Source of the DNA: Dendrolimus kikuchii
Lineage: Eukaryota > Arthropoda > Insecta > Lepidoptera > Lasiocampidae
Assembly (NCBI GenBank): GCA_019925095.2
Contig: CM034414.1
Location: forward strand, 2,024,001-2,088,000
Reading direction: 5' to 3'
Length of the DNA: 64,000 bases
This document shows positions 56,901 to 63,029 of this stretch, piece by piece (the stretch's first letter is position 1; every line of letters begins with the position of its first letter). The notes beneath the pieces are model-generated. The model worked only from the letters and a program-made list of their open reading frames with translations, did not search any database and was not told where the DNA came from. Made by a program: the position numbers and the translations under genes.

Positions 56901-57671
56901 AAGTACCGGGCTATTGGGGTAAACTGCTAGTGGTACTAGAGGTGTGGGAATATGGGGACTATGGCGTCTGCCCGTCGCAATGTTCGGAGAACATGGAAAA
57001 ATGGGCAGACGGTGACTCGCCACTCCCTGCATGGGCCCCAAAAAATGCCATAGAAGGCAGGGGCAACATGGGTGTGAGTGGCTAACGGGCGTAGAGAGGT
57101 GGGCTGCAGGTTCACCGAAGCTACTTCGGACGTGATGCCATTTATCACTTCCACCCCTGGAGCTTGAGTCTTAACTCTATATTATCATTATTATTATAAG
57201 GCGGCCCGTTGTACTTTTAATTTTTTGTTTGTCTATACTTTGGTGTAGAATAAAAAGTTACTTACTCCCACACAACATGTCATTCATTGTATTACTTCAA
57301 ATCAGGTTGGCTTCGACTCGCCTCTATGTTTTGCCGGGCAGTTGTCTAATTTGTATGGAGTTAGTTTCTTTGTTATTGTTATGTGTAAAAAACCGAATTA
57401 AATTTTGTGTAAATAAAATAAAGCTACTGCCTAAAACCTTTAGTACCTTACCTTTATAAAAATGATATCCACTTCTCGTCAGGTATTCGTGGATACAGTT
57501 CCAGACGACAACACTTCTACTGATCTCCTGATAGAGAACAAAGAGAAGATGTCGGTCTCCTCCGAAGAAGTTGAAGACGAGGAGAAGAATCACAATCTGG
57601 AAGTGGCAGCGGGCACTCCAGTGCTTCTCAACTATCTACTGACCCACCCCATAACCTGTGTGATACAATAA
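35921..57671 (+). CDS. unrecognised acidic protein gene, about seven exons (host gene C)
   Basis: Exons 35921-35982 (ATG 35926), 41064 or 41089-41153, 41280-41451, 42444-42576, 43846-44017, 53918-54037 and 57483-57671. From 41280 on, every border is GT..AG and phases match (1,2,0,0) to a stop at 57669-57671. The assembled product is about 310 residues: a Ser/Thr-rich N-terminus, a basic stretch (GMKKRSKRRSSE, then KAKSRRNRSLLACLSSLARR), a Cys-bearing helix (TRCTYRESCRCFECQ), a very acidic run (ECDESEDYSSDESDYSPRY) and a conserved-looking end LLNYLLTHPITCVIQ. No signal peptide or membrane segment. The family is not recognised; basic plus acidic blocks suggest a nuclear or regulatory protein, which is inference. 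Linking the first exon is tentative. Confidence 0.65.
36104..36322 (-). mobile_element. non-autonomous Helitron
   Basis: Minus strand 5'-TCTTATACTAATATATAAAG .. GGCACAGCTAG-3' between A and T. Sister of 7561-7797. Confidence 0.78.
36323..37539. other. no gene seen; inverted repeat at 36473-37107
   Basis: 'tatttccatttctttattttctcgatgaca' type arms (about 35 bp) at 36473-36508 and, inverted, 37070-37106 enclose 600 bp that contains a short acidic frame (SSSDSDDSSDFD, stop at about 36798). May be a TIR element; no TSD found. Confidence 0.45.
37540..37745. other. GC-rich, CpG-rich island with inverted motif
   Basis: The sharpest GC rise outside exons. 'cggccggcga' near 37572 and 'tcgccggccg' near 37650 are inverted. 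It could be a promoter or first exon for either strand; no frame with a splice border is convincing. Confidence 0.4.
37997..38385 (+). mobile_element. RTE-like LINE 3' end, copy i
   Basis: Starts within 'gctcgcggagcgcgttcgta', one frame break near the 5' end, intact to YPARELA. 9-bp duplication tatacgaac at 37988-37996 and 38386-38394. Confidence 0.88.
38395..38994. other. no gene; LINE 3' UTR scrap 38815-38895
   Basis: 38818-38890 repeats the 3' UTR of the RLE-type LINE at 32640 (gagtagaatacaatacaaat). A (ttct)n run lies near 38725. Nothing else seen. Confidence 0.45.
38995..39492 (-). mobile_element. SINE-A split by an S300 insertion
   Basis: 38995-39087 is the SINE tail end and 39323-39492 the rest, through the tRNA-like head (gttgagcgggctaagccctt on minus). 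The S300 copy at 39088-39322 interrupts it. Confidence 0.8.
39088..39322 (-). mobile_element. S300 element, short form, inside SINE-A
   Basis: 'cttttttattgcaggtgtt' to 'accacctggca'. Shows that S300 moved after SINE-A inserted. Confidence 0.82.
39493..39762 (+). other. GC-rich block with open frame, unassigned
   Basis: 39590-39750 keeps a plus frame (TGAEIISDAVTSLPNPDYAN .. CGDELVVSKVF) that stops at the edge of an S300 copy. It looks coding but lacks clear splice borders. Probably a piece of an unidentified retroelement. Confidence 0.35.
39763..40080 (-). mobile_element. S300 element, long form
   Basis: 'ttttttattgcaggagttc' to 'ccgttcctgcacggataaaa'. Confidence 0.85.
40081..40595. other. 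unassigned sequence with open frames on both strands
   Basis: 40090-40345 is open on both strands (minus frame MAKSLARLLLGDKATLINNG.. ; plus frame with RYLFSLSSSTILGCDTCATT). No domain recognised; may be a remnant of the same retroelement as 39590-39750. Confidence 0.3.
40596..40797 (-). mobile_element. non-autonomous Helitron ('actaatattataaagagg' family)
   Basis: CTAG at 40596-40599 after A; TC end at 40796-40797 before T. Close to 23519-23694. Confidence 0.78.
41064..41153 (+). CDS. gene C exon 2 (two possible starts)
   Basis: Donor GCG|GTGAGC. From acceptor ctcacacag at 41063 the frame is VRLHSVFLA then IFDTVDRTTTYRPSATEPVKA (phase 0, fits the 35921 exon). The stronger acceptor tctttctag at 41088 would give only the second part and needs another upstream exon. 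Confidence 0.55.
41213..41264 (-). mobile_element. S300 fragment inside a 126-bp intron
   Basis: 'caatgcgctgctgctctctt' to 'taatgccggaa'. Fills much of the intron between exons 2 and 3 of gene C, ending 15 bp before the proposed acceptor. Confidence 0.8.
41280..41451 (+). CDS. gene C exon 3
   Basis: Weak acceptor gttgtcccaag, donor GAAG|GTATGT. 57 codons plus one base, including STETIYQNPSVQELWPKEQV and TDGKTNWSYCDNE. Confidence 0.65.
41663..41975 (+). mobile_element. S300 element, long form
   Basis: 'catccgtgcaggaacggagg' to 'ctcctgcaataaaaaaaa'. Confidence 0.85.
42190..42350. mobile_element. retroelement 3' fragment ('agacgtgttgctggggagtt')
   Basis: Inverted relative of 17200-17480 and 46040-46310, including 'aacacgttgcgaagcggt'. 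Confidence 0.5.
42444..42576 (+). CDS. gene C exon 4
   Basis: Acceptor cttcttttgtacag, donor GAGAG|GTGGGT. Encodes IEEKEKSDPNSGMKKRSKRR and SSEATLCENDVDMKPADLNA plus VGE. Confidence 0.75.
42726..43212 (+). mobile_element. A-tailed retroposon with 15-bp target duplication
   Basis: 487 bp ending in 'caaaacaaaaaaaaaa', flanked by exact aatgcgggagcgcac at 42711-42725 and 43213-43227. GC-rich; holds 'gggggtttttagtgggtgtt' as in lepidopteran LINE 3' UTRs. Located in gene C intron 4. Confidence 0.82.
43228..43845. other. intron sequence, no gene seen
   Basis: A 74-codon plus frame at 43606-43830 runs into the acceptor of the next exon without motif. Probably intronic. Confidence 0.4.
43846..44017 (+). 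CDS. gene C exon 5
   Basis: Acceptor cttgtcactcag, donor TGTCAG|GTGAGT. One base completes Ser, then ATPKAKSRRNRSLLACLSSL, ARRKRRLHTDQVQYLQHIES and VLTRCTYRESCRCFECQ. Basic N-half, Cys-rich end. Confidence 0.78.
44154..44243 (+). mobile_element. S300 5' fragment
   Basis: 'ttcgtgcaagaacagagaaa' to 'cccacagtcaagtggtag'. Immediately followed by an inverted short-form copy. Confidence 0.7.
44249..44478 (-). mobile_element. S300 element, short form
   Basis: 'ttttttattgcaggagatc' to 'ccctaacacctggca'. Ends at the same 'tgccagg' border as the other short copies. Confidence 0.82.
44574..44984 (+). mobile_element. RTE-like LINE 3' end, copy j
   Basis: 'ctgcggagtgacgctcgcgg', intact frame from there to YPARELA, then (ATGT)n. 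Target duplication not clear. Confidence 0.88.
45060..45460 (+). pseudogene. second RTE-like LINE family, C-terminal remnant
   Basis: 45240-45430 encodes MIYGAECWATKVIDHERLHS and MRMLRWIC GVTRMDKVRN-type sequence, the post-RT region of a different family. 45060-45235 holds its 3' segment (rearranged), paralogous to 47500-47670 plus 47958-48000. Confidence 0.6.
45461..46010 (-). pseudogene. CR1/Jockey-like LINE C-terminus and 3' UTR
   Basis: Minus frame 45991-45746: SYLKERFQFFHSDSRSLRTS .. RSFSVQAVHHWNALPADVRS, the usual LINE ORF2 tail. The 3' UTR carries the 'ggaagagattgctttta' hairpin and AATAAA, ending in (attc)n. Confidence 0.65.
46040..46643 (-). pseudogene. CR1-like LINE C-terminus and 3' sequence
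   Basis: Minus frame 46643-46452: GVGIRFFNKIPSEMLDLPFT and LKKGYYTIEEYLNDK, typical of CR1/Jockey ORF2 ends. 46040-46310 is the conserved 'cttcgcaacgtgtt' block. Confidence 0.6.
46735..46830 (-). mobile_element. LINE 3' UTR fragment
   Basis: 'gggcggccttatcgcttaaa' and 'gcgatctcttccaggcaacc' are the reverse of the family at 2955 and 16345. Confidence 0.6.
47013..47474 (-). mobile_element. RTE-like LINE 3' end, copy k
   Basis: 148-codon intact frame (SWVWKREHESRVNAVEMRAL .. YPARELA). Exact 12-bp duplication agatatttagta at 47001-47012 and 47475-47486. Confidence 0.92.
47500..48000 (+). mobile_element. LINE remnant interrupted by S300
   Basis: 47500-47669 and 47961-48000 are continuous in the paralogue at 45080-45240 (gaaaagacatattgtgcc); S300 splits this copy. 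Confidence 0.7.
47670..47960 (+). mobile_element. S300 element, long form with internal deletion
   Basis: 'tttatccgtgcaggaacgg' to 'ctcctgcaataaaaaaa'; 'gcatttgtagcacc..' (about 29 bp) is absent. Its edges are defined by the empty paralogous site. Confidence 0.85.
48340..48459. repeat. 60-bp tandem duplication
   Basis: Two copies, 'catcatga(g/c)attaaatttac' through 'agatgtata(t/c)gagta', differ at about four positions. Confidence 0.88.
48479..48656 (+). mobile_element. non-autonomous Helitron, complete copy, 178 bp
   Basis: 5'-TCTATACTAATATTATAAAG .. CCGGGCCGCTAG-3', flanked by A and T. The cleanest member of its family here. Confidence 0.82.
48657..49218. other. no gene seen; DEF8 3' flank
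   Basis: AT-rich. Likely holds the DEF8 3' UTR; several AT-rich poly-A signal candidates, none decisive. Confidence 0.4.
49219..50583 (-). CDS. DEF8: DEF8 homologue (C1 domain plus Rubicon-homology zinc domain)
   Basis: A 454-codon single-exon frame. A Ser-rich N-terminus is followed by a C1-type zinc domain at about 137-188 (H137, then CDHC, CNNC, CHYKC and final C188). The C-terminal half (about 205-430) has the zinc-binding pattern of DEF8/Rubicon/PLEKHM proteins: KCAECQ, CDYTGLYFCTTCHWND, ANQMLTISWTRPYIDIEKIN, CPLCSGKGYLCEVC, CDKCNSMYHRGCW and QKCLKC. Known relatives bind Rab7 and act on lysosome positioning and endosomal/autophagic traffic; that role is inferred here. Met13 (MAAALANDSPKYRG) may be the true start. 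Human DEF8 is somewhat longer at the N-terminus. The gene lies antisense in gene C intron 5. Lack of introns is noteworthy and could mean a retrocopy, but the frame is undamaged. Confidence 0.9.
   Translation of the reverse strand: MFSFVRKLCIVTMAAALANDSPKYRGSLICCSPRSVEVTSRTPSSSSTSGCVSADESYDANYIPKSISNKKLKIHSAATREELERAINQCKELVLTSPQCSDERKWLVRYLVELRLRLEDIKENNGESRVRVSIKGHQFEQQSNPSNRKQYCDHCSGVIWSIVQSSYICNNCSYLCHYKCVDHILRVCAHIVMTEKGAFEMSICPEKGLAAQDYKCAECQTALTFKDAWNEPRLCDYTGLYFCTTCHWNDLSAIPARVVHNWDWEKRYISRIANQMLTISWTRPYIDIEKINPKLFSFIAELEWVHKMRKDLEWMRRYLCACTEGNSLLSPLFVQLGDVNKKYSMAHLQAINDGTLESELTELTEVCRAHITKCPLCSGKGYLCEVCGNNEILYPFDSGALMCDKCNSMYHRGCWLRKGQKCLKCVRIEERERMKIPETETDSNLEYDIDKFVD
50584..51985. 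other. no gene seen; DEF8 5' flank
   Basis: AT-rich, with small frames only. The DEF8 promoter should lie at about 50590-50950; no clear TATA or initiator stands out. Confidence 0.4.
51986..52809 (-). CDS. compact two-exon gene of a widespread uncharacterised arthropod family
   Basis: Exon 1 52602-52809 (ATG 52809), 74-bp intron (donor GGAAG|GTAAGC, acceptor tatttttag), exon 2 51986-52527; 249 codons. The N-part has zinc-ligand-like pairs (CFICGQ, CPVRNQ.., CSYCKRC) and the splice restores CLEGWYRGEKRSMKFAIPRI, then WREPKDHITDCYFC. The C-part carries EEQGERFHQDIMNFEQRYQG and MMGDYIWGLLRES, a signature I know from large families of uncharacterised arthropod proteins, probably transposon-derived. 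In those, about 200 residues usually separate CYFC from the final domain; here only about 30 do, so the middle appears deleted in frame. The frame is intact in both exons and the splice is precise. Function unknown. Antisense within gene C intron 5. Confidence 0.75.
52810..53182. other. no gene seen
   Basis: AT-rich 5' flank of the 249-codon gene; 'cactctcaccgcgcgg' near 52902 is a small GC-rich patch. No TIR could be matched to the other side of the gene. Confidence 0.4.
53183..53716 (-). mobile_element. non-autonomous Helitron, 534 bp
   Basis: CTAG at 53183-53186 after A; TC end at 53715-53716 before T. Same ends as 5149-5502, with internal repeats of 'attcccgcgggat' type segments. Confidence 0.78.
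53851..53883. repeat. hairpin, 13-bp perfect stem
   Basis: gaacgcttcttta / taaagaagcgttc around a 7-nt loop, 35 bp upstream of the exon 6 acceptor of gene C. Confidence 0.8.
53918..54037 (+). CDS. gene C exon 6
   Basis: Acceptor tttttactccttag, donor GATGAG|GTAAGG, 40 codons: SRYFECDESEDYSSDESDYS and PRYVNNVLQEYEVPQEPDDE. Strongly acidic. Confidence 0.78.
54706..55566 (-). pseudogene. Penelope-like RT C-terminus plus GIY-YIG endonuclease (left copy)
   Basis: 286 codons: LAFLDVLILR..VYRKPTHTDKYLNGSSHHHPSQ is the region just after the RT catalytic core; the linker YIKGVTDRIGHILRRASIK leads to GIY-YIG (GVYKLDCECGLSYIGQTKRS at 154-173, with His180 and later Glu228). The RT core is absent, so it is not autonomous, but this part has no stop. 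Confidence 0.85.
55577..56145 (+). pseudogene. Penelope-like GIY-YIG endonuclease end (right copy)
   Basis: Open from 55577; the first in-frame GTG/ATG-type start is at 55714. The 143-residue tail is identical to the left copy's. Begins about 97 codons further into the protein than the left copy. Confidence 0.82.
56684..57172 (-). mobile_element. dispersed retroelement 3' fragment, copy 2
   Basis: Inverted relative of 735-1262 ('cttgcgtggggccatgggaa', 'aagctccaggggtgg' on the complementary strand), ending 'gacatacattatgataat'. Confidence 0.6.
57196..57262 (+). mobile_element. LINE 3' UTR scrap
   Basis: 'ataaggcggcccgttgtact' and 'tagaataaaaagttact'; family of 2955 and 16345. Confidence 0.5.
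57483..57671 (+). CDS. gene C last coding exon
   Basis: Acceptor cttctcgtcag, phase 0, VFVDTVPDDNTSTDLLIENK, EKMSVSSEEVEDEEKNHNLE, VAAGTPVLLNYLLTHPITCV IQ, TAA. Acidic, then hydrophobic C-terminus. The poly-A signal was not identified; a Penelope fragment begins 60 bp on. Confidence 0.75.
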   Translation, partial: VFVDTVPDDNTSTDLLIENKEKMSVSSEEVEDEEKNHNLEVAAGTPVLLNYLLTHPITCVIQ

Positions 57672-57734
57672 GCTCGGGCAGCGGTTCTCAAAGTTAAGCT
57701 CGACGTTTGGGGGTCACTAAGAAAAGTAAGGCTA

Positions 57735-58040
57735 TAATAATTAAAACTAAGTCTTAACGGTTTTAAACGTGGCATATTTTTTTTATTTCGACGTTTCGAC
57801 CACTTTTCAAGAAGCGTGATCACGGAAGACAAAGATGTCAAGTGTCAATGAGTAATTTTAAAGTTATTATTTAGCCTACCCCCAAATTGTTCATTTTCAT
57901 TAATTCATTTTTGTTTGTAGTTGTTATTTATTCTCTGGGAGTCTAATTCACCACCGCTTTGCAACATGTTGCGGCCCGAAGAAAAGAAGCTGCGCAAGAA
58001 ACTCTTTAGCATCATGCCTAGTTCTAATGTTTTATAGTAT
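57735..58040 (-). mobile_element. Penelope-like pLTR block, degenerate
   Basis: 'aaaactaagtcttaacggtt' to 'gcctagttctaatg' corresponds to 54372-54655; the stem of the hammerhead-like hairpin is broken here. Confidence 0.65.
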
Positions 58041-58044
58041 AAGA

Positions 58045-58257
58045 TTCTTCTATTCGTCTTGTATGTCACTGAACTGCTCCTAAACGGTTAGACCGATTGT
58101 AATGTAATTTTTTGTGTATGTCCGTATGGGTCCCCGAATGGTTTAGATTCATAATTGGATCCGATACATGGCGCTGTAATTAGTTTCCACGATTTTGATG
58201 GGATATTTTATGTGAATTTGAGTGGGTCGCTGGATGGTTAAGATTCACAATTGAATC
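58045..58257 (+). mobile_element. Helitron fragment
   Basis: 'aatggtttagattcataatt' and 'tgagtgggtcgctggatggtt' match the 29623 family; ends not found. Confidence 0.5.
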
Positions 58258-58910
58258 CGTTTCAATCAAGTTGGGGTGTGCCTCAGTGCACACAGAAAGA
58301 GCTCAGTGTCCTGAGGTCTAGAAGTAGTCTTTGCTGGGTTTGGGTCTTAATAGTTTTGATGCTATACAATAGTAGAGCTGTGATATGTCAAAGAAGCTCC
58401 TACTCCAAGTGCGTTAATATTTTTAACCACTTGTCAGAGAAATTTAAGTTACTCCCCTTGAAACAATTTTTAAAAGAACTAGTAGAGTGGTGGTATACGT
58501 ATGGCATTTTATACGATTGAGGAATATTTTAATTTTAAGCGGACCGATTATAAGAATGTAATATTTTAATAAATTGACTAAATTACACATAACTTTATTA
58601 CCAATGGTTATGACATTGCCTTAATTTGACTATTTTATAAATAATATATAATTGATAGAGACTTATTACTTATTGTAATCATAGTAACATCATAATCCTA
58701 ATATGTATATGTAATCATAATGACTACAAATAGCTTATAACCAAATTTGGATGCCTCTCAAAGGCGAAACACGTAACTTGTACCATTTAGCATAACATTT
58801 GAAAAGATGTTTCTAATCAAACAAATAAATTACTTTGACTTTGTTGATCGGACCCCAAATAGGTGGTACTTGTCAACCATGTTCTTTATTGAAATTGGAG
58901 GTTTTTTTTG
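58258..58910 (-). pseudogene. Penelope C-terminal coding fragment split by a LINE
   Basis: 58258-58360 and 58851-58910 are contiguous in the copy at 54706 ('tcttaatagttttgat' then 'gga(c/t)ccaaa.aggtggtact'). The 490 bp between are foreign. Confidence 0.7.
58361..58850 (+). mobile_element. CR1-like LINE 3' end
   Basis: Short frame NIFNHLSEKFKLLPLKQFLK then ELVEWWYTYGILYD, a worn ORF2 tail, then a 3' UTR ending 'aataaattactttgactttg', typical of CR1-like ends. Confidence 0.6.
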
Positions 58911-60329
58911 GGTGTTTTGAAACCGTTAGAATACAGTTTTAATTATGTGTACTAGTTGCAAGAACCTAAGAAAACACCAATATAATATTTTCATTGAAAT
59001 TTTTAGAAAACGTGTTCATTGAGTTGTTTTATATTATAATCTGGTGTTAGTCAATCCATTCGTGTAATTGTCGGGAATATTCTGTCATAAGATATAAGCC
59101 ATAGTTTCCGGCAGGTCGGGATGGCAATTCTCTAGTAGGTAGTCGATATCTATAATTTTTTGGGTACGCAACAAAATGAGAGTAAAATTAACCACCTTAT
59201 TATTTTAAATAATACTGTCAAACATACCCCTACCCAGTGTCTGATTGATAGGATATTTATTACTGCATAATTTGTACACTTTCATCAGCAGTTGGTGTTA
59301 GTGCTGGATTCTGGCACTAGTTGTTGGAGTGCTGCTGCTTTCTTATAATAATAACTCAAAGAAATACCTTGCAGTTTTAGGGATTTATTCTTCCCGTAGT
59401 AGTGCTTGGATGCTGATCCCTGGAGATGCACGCATAACATAATAATAGTCGAAGTTGTATGTTACGACTTTATTAGCAACTCACAGCAACTGAGCAACTC
59501 ACCGACAAAATAATTGTAAGTAATATTTATATCAAAATAACCTAAGTAGACCACAGTATCAGCGAAATTCTGTACGTTGAATCGTACAGTAACCATTATT
59601 CTTTCGTTCATGTTACAATTTTCTAATACTTTTCTGGCTAGTTCTCGTGCTTAAGAATGGTTTTTTTTTAATTTTATCACGTGAAGAGGAAACTGAATTC
59701 ATTTTCAATGCAAAACTATTAAACAGGCAATAACCGTAAAAGGTATTGATAACAGTGTTTGATGCGGATTCGTAAGGCGATGCGAGGCGTCTCCCCTCCA
59801 CGACTCGCTTCATACTCCTATTGCCATGTCGATTTGTCGCGAACTATAGTTGTAATGTATTACTTTTCACGTCATAAACTAGCAGACAAACCTACAAAAA
59901 TCTAAAAAAATATCCTATTGGATTTTGCTGGTTTTATTGTGGCCAAATATATTCTGTTATTTAAAAATTTACTAATTCAACTCTTCCACATTATGTGTGT
60001 ATTGTCCTCTCGCTCACAGAATTGTGCTTGCTTATTTAGAAAATATGTGTGTTCGTTCGTTGATTATTTATATAATATAAAAAAGTGAAAAGTTCTGCAA
60101 CAATGTTGAAGTATATCTAAAAGAACGCACAAAAAATGTTAATGACAAACTCTAATTGTTCTAATTTTTATTAAAAGTAACTATTGAGTCGATGTGAAAA
60201 AGTAAACTTAAAAAATCTCATAAATATAATTTAAAAAATAAATGTAATTTAAGTTGTAGGGGTTTAAAATAAGATTACTGGTGTCTAAGCCTAAGAAATA
60301 TGGTAGAATCCGCTTAAGGACATGCTTGA
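58911..60329. other. no gene seen
   Basis: AT-rich. Frame 59613-59813 (minus) has no motif. Nothing supportable. Confidence 0.4.
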
Positions 60330-60568
60330 TATAGTTGTGTTAAAAACTCGCTGCCTATAACGCAATAAAATGTGCAAATGGGACAGCGCCTATGTCTCTC
60401 TCTGTCACACTTACAGACCTAACGGGAGGCGTAGTGACGCACCAGTCTAGTATCGATATTATTATTATGGTAATATATGGTTATGATAAGTGATGCACCA
60501 CACATGCCTCTCCTTAGTGCACCTATGATTTATGGCACCGCGGGCAGCGAGTTTTTGACACAACTATA
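60330..60568. mobile_element. 239-bp MITE
   Basis: 26-bp terminal inverted repeats (tatagttgtgttaaaaactc.. and ..gagtttttgacacaactata) differing at one position; TA at each end suggests a TA target duplication (Tc1/mariner type). Confidence 0.75.
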
Positions 60569-61216
60569 ATAGGGGTTTCTATTTTCTAGGGTATTTTTTA
60601 TATTATAATTTCTTATTTTCTATTACATTTCTAGGTCATCGATTGTTAAGTAAAAAGTCTTGCGACCCCTTCACCACTGTTAGGGACTGTATGAATTTAG
60701 ATATAATACTGAAAAAATACGCTGGACAACGACGGTGAAAATACATATATTTGGTAACTAATAAACAAAAATGTCGTTCTCTTATAATTAAAATAAATTT
60801 AAAAATAAATATACGAAAGAGTTCGTAACAACCACAATATCTTAATTAATACTTTATTTATACGTTTGATTTCTATAAATGTAGGTCTTATTTATTTAAC
60901 AGACTGTGACTCCCTTCAATAACAAACGCGGACCCCCAAGGGTCTTAATCCCAGGTTGAGAAAAGATGTCCTAGGCATTATACTAGTTAGATTAAAACGT
61001 TTTGCGAACATTTTATCTCTTTTAATGATCTATTTCATCCCCTTTATTACATTTTTCCTATCCCTCTGTCCATCCCTCCTATACTATACCCTCCAAGTTA
61101 TTAAGTACATTCTAACATAACTTACATACAAAACAACGTTCGTTACATTACTTTGTTATCATTTTACTCTTAATACCATTTATCGTAAAAAGAATATTAA
61201 CATTATATATATAATA
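60569..61216. other. no gene seen
   Basis: AT-rich sequence without recognisable features. Confidence 0.4.
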
Positions 61217-61982
61217 CTAGATGTACCCCGTTGTGTTGCCCTTAAAAAATGAAAATCTAGGAACCGATTGCAGCGCCATCAACCGGAACCAATTGTTAAT
61301 CTAAACCATTCTCGAGTCTACATGAAAAAACAAACAATTCATCACAACCGGTCCCACCGTTAAAAAGGTGTTCAGCGGCGCCACCTAACGGGTCCAATCG
61401 TGAATCTAAACCATCCCAGGATCTACTTGAACACACACAAAAATAATGTCATCTAAATCCTGGAACCCAATTCCAGCGCCATCTACCTCGTTCAAATTAG
61501 AATCTAAACAATCCCGGGACCCACTTGAACACACACAAAAATAATTCACCCAAATCAGACAAATGAAAACGACTTTAAATGCAGTCACCATTGCTATGAT
61601 CAAATTGATCGTGTACTAGCAGAAGGTGATGTCAGGAGCCTTAAGTACAGACGAGCGTGCATGACAAGAGTTATGAATGTCAAAGAGGCAAGTGAGGTGT
61701 GTAAGAATAAGCCTAAATGGCGCTCTGTTATTCGTGCCTACCCCGCAAGGGAACTGGCGTGAGTTATGTATGTATGTATGTACCATTGCCGAAATCGGCC
61801 GGGAGAGATCATAGCAAATGAATGGCTAGAGTGATGTTTTTTTTAAGAAGGTCATATTTTAATACTTATCCTATTCCGGACGAAGACAATTGCAAAAACA
61901 CAAAAATCATAAGAAATGGTCCAGCCCCTCTTGAGTTATAATGGTGTAACTAACACGACTTTGTTTTATATATATATGTAGA
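61217..61982 (-). mobile_element. non-autonomous Helitron interrupted by LINE copy l
   Basis: CTAG at 61217-61220 after A; the minus-strand 5' end TCTACATATATATATAAAAC is at 61982 with T after. LINE l sits at 61595-61781. Confidence 0.78.
61595..61781 (+). mobile_element. RTE-like LINE 3' end, copy l
   Basis: 'tatgatcaaattgatcgtgt' to (ATGT)n. Exact 8-bp duplication accattgc at 61587-61594 and 61782-61789. The empty site is seen in the related Helitron at about 30165-30215. Confidence 0.92.
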
Positions 61983-62304
61983 TGTACCTCAAATATCAAT
62001 TATATTTCAATTAATCAATAATAAACTATTTAATTCTGACTCTTAGATTGATAGAACTATGACGTCATGATTCACCACACTTTACATATCCAAGGAAATT
62101 GTGACGTTTTGTAAGATGATAAAACGTGTTTAGTTGACTTGTGCAATATTAATGGCTATGTTTTGTTTCTAAAATCTCCACTAAATTACAAACACGTAAT
62201 GTGTAAACACAATTTATTACCGCTTACACGCGCGTCATATACGTGAAAATATTTAATAAAATGTATTTACCGTGCTTAGACACATTGTGACTTTAAATTG
62301 AAGT
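61983..62304. other. no gene seen
   Basis: AT-rich, nothing recognised. Confidence 0.4.
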
Positions 62305-62718
62305 TACATACATACACAACTTCACGCCAGTTCCCTTGTGGGGTAGACACAAACAACAGAGGGCCATTCAGGCGTTATTATTTATTCTTACACACCTCAC
62401 TTGCTTCTTTGACATTCATAACTCTTGTCATGCACGCTCGTCTGTTCTTAAGGCTCCTGACATCACCTTCTGCTAGTACACGATCAATTTGATCATGGAA
62501 GGTGTGTCGTCGCCTTCCACGACTTCTGCCATCCACTTTTGCATTGTATATCTGTTTAGTCATTCTTTCATCGTGCATTCTTTCCACATGCCCGAAGCAC
62601 CGGAGCATTCCTTTCCTTACCTTCACGCCGACACTCTCTCTCTTACTTCGGTATTACGAACGCGGTCCGCGAGCGTCACTCCGCAGATTTTGCGCAGTGC
62701 TCGCATCTCGACCGCGTT
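62305..62718 (-). mobile_element. RTE-like LINE 3' end, copy m
   Basis: Tail at left; C-terminal frame interrupted near 62378 and 62635, reaching back to 'gcggtcgagatgcgagcact'. Target duplication not clear. Confidence 0.85.
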
Positions 62719-63029
62719 ACTGATGAAATTACTTTTCTTAAAATAAAATAAAATACCTACAATTGATTTATCGAGTACCTAACAATATAAAGCTTACCAT
62801 ATAAATACGACCTAGTTTCTATTAAGGTAAAACACACTACTTTAACGTGTTTTAAAAGCTGTACACTTAAGCGGATTTTACTTTAATATTAATTATTCTG
62901 TGTGGTTATAATCTTAAAGTACTCGGTAATGTATGTTCCTATTTCATTGTGACCATGGCTTTGTGGAAAAATAAAGCTGAAATATTTATGAGAATTGTTT
63001 CTTTCAATTATCTCTATTTTTTTTTTATT
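62719..63029. other. no gene seen
   Basis: AT-rich, nothing recognised. Confidence 0.4.
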
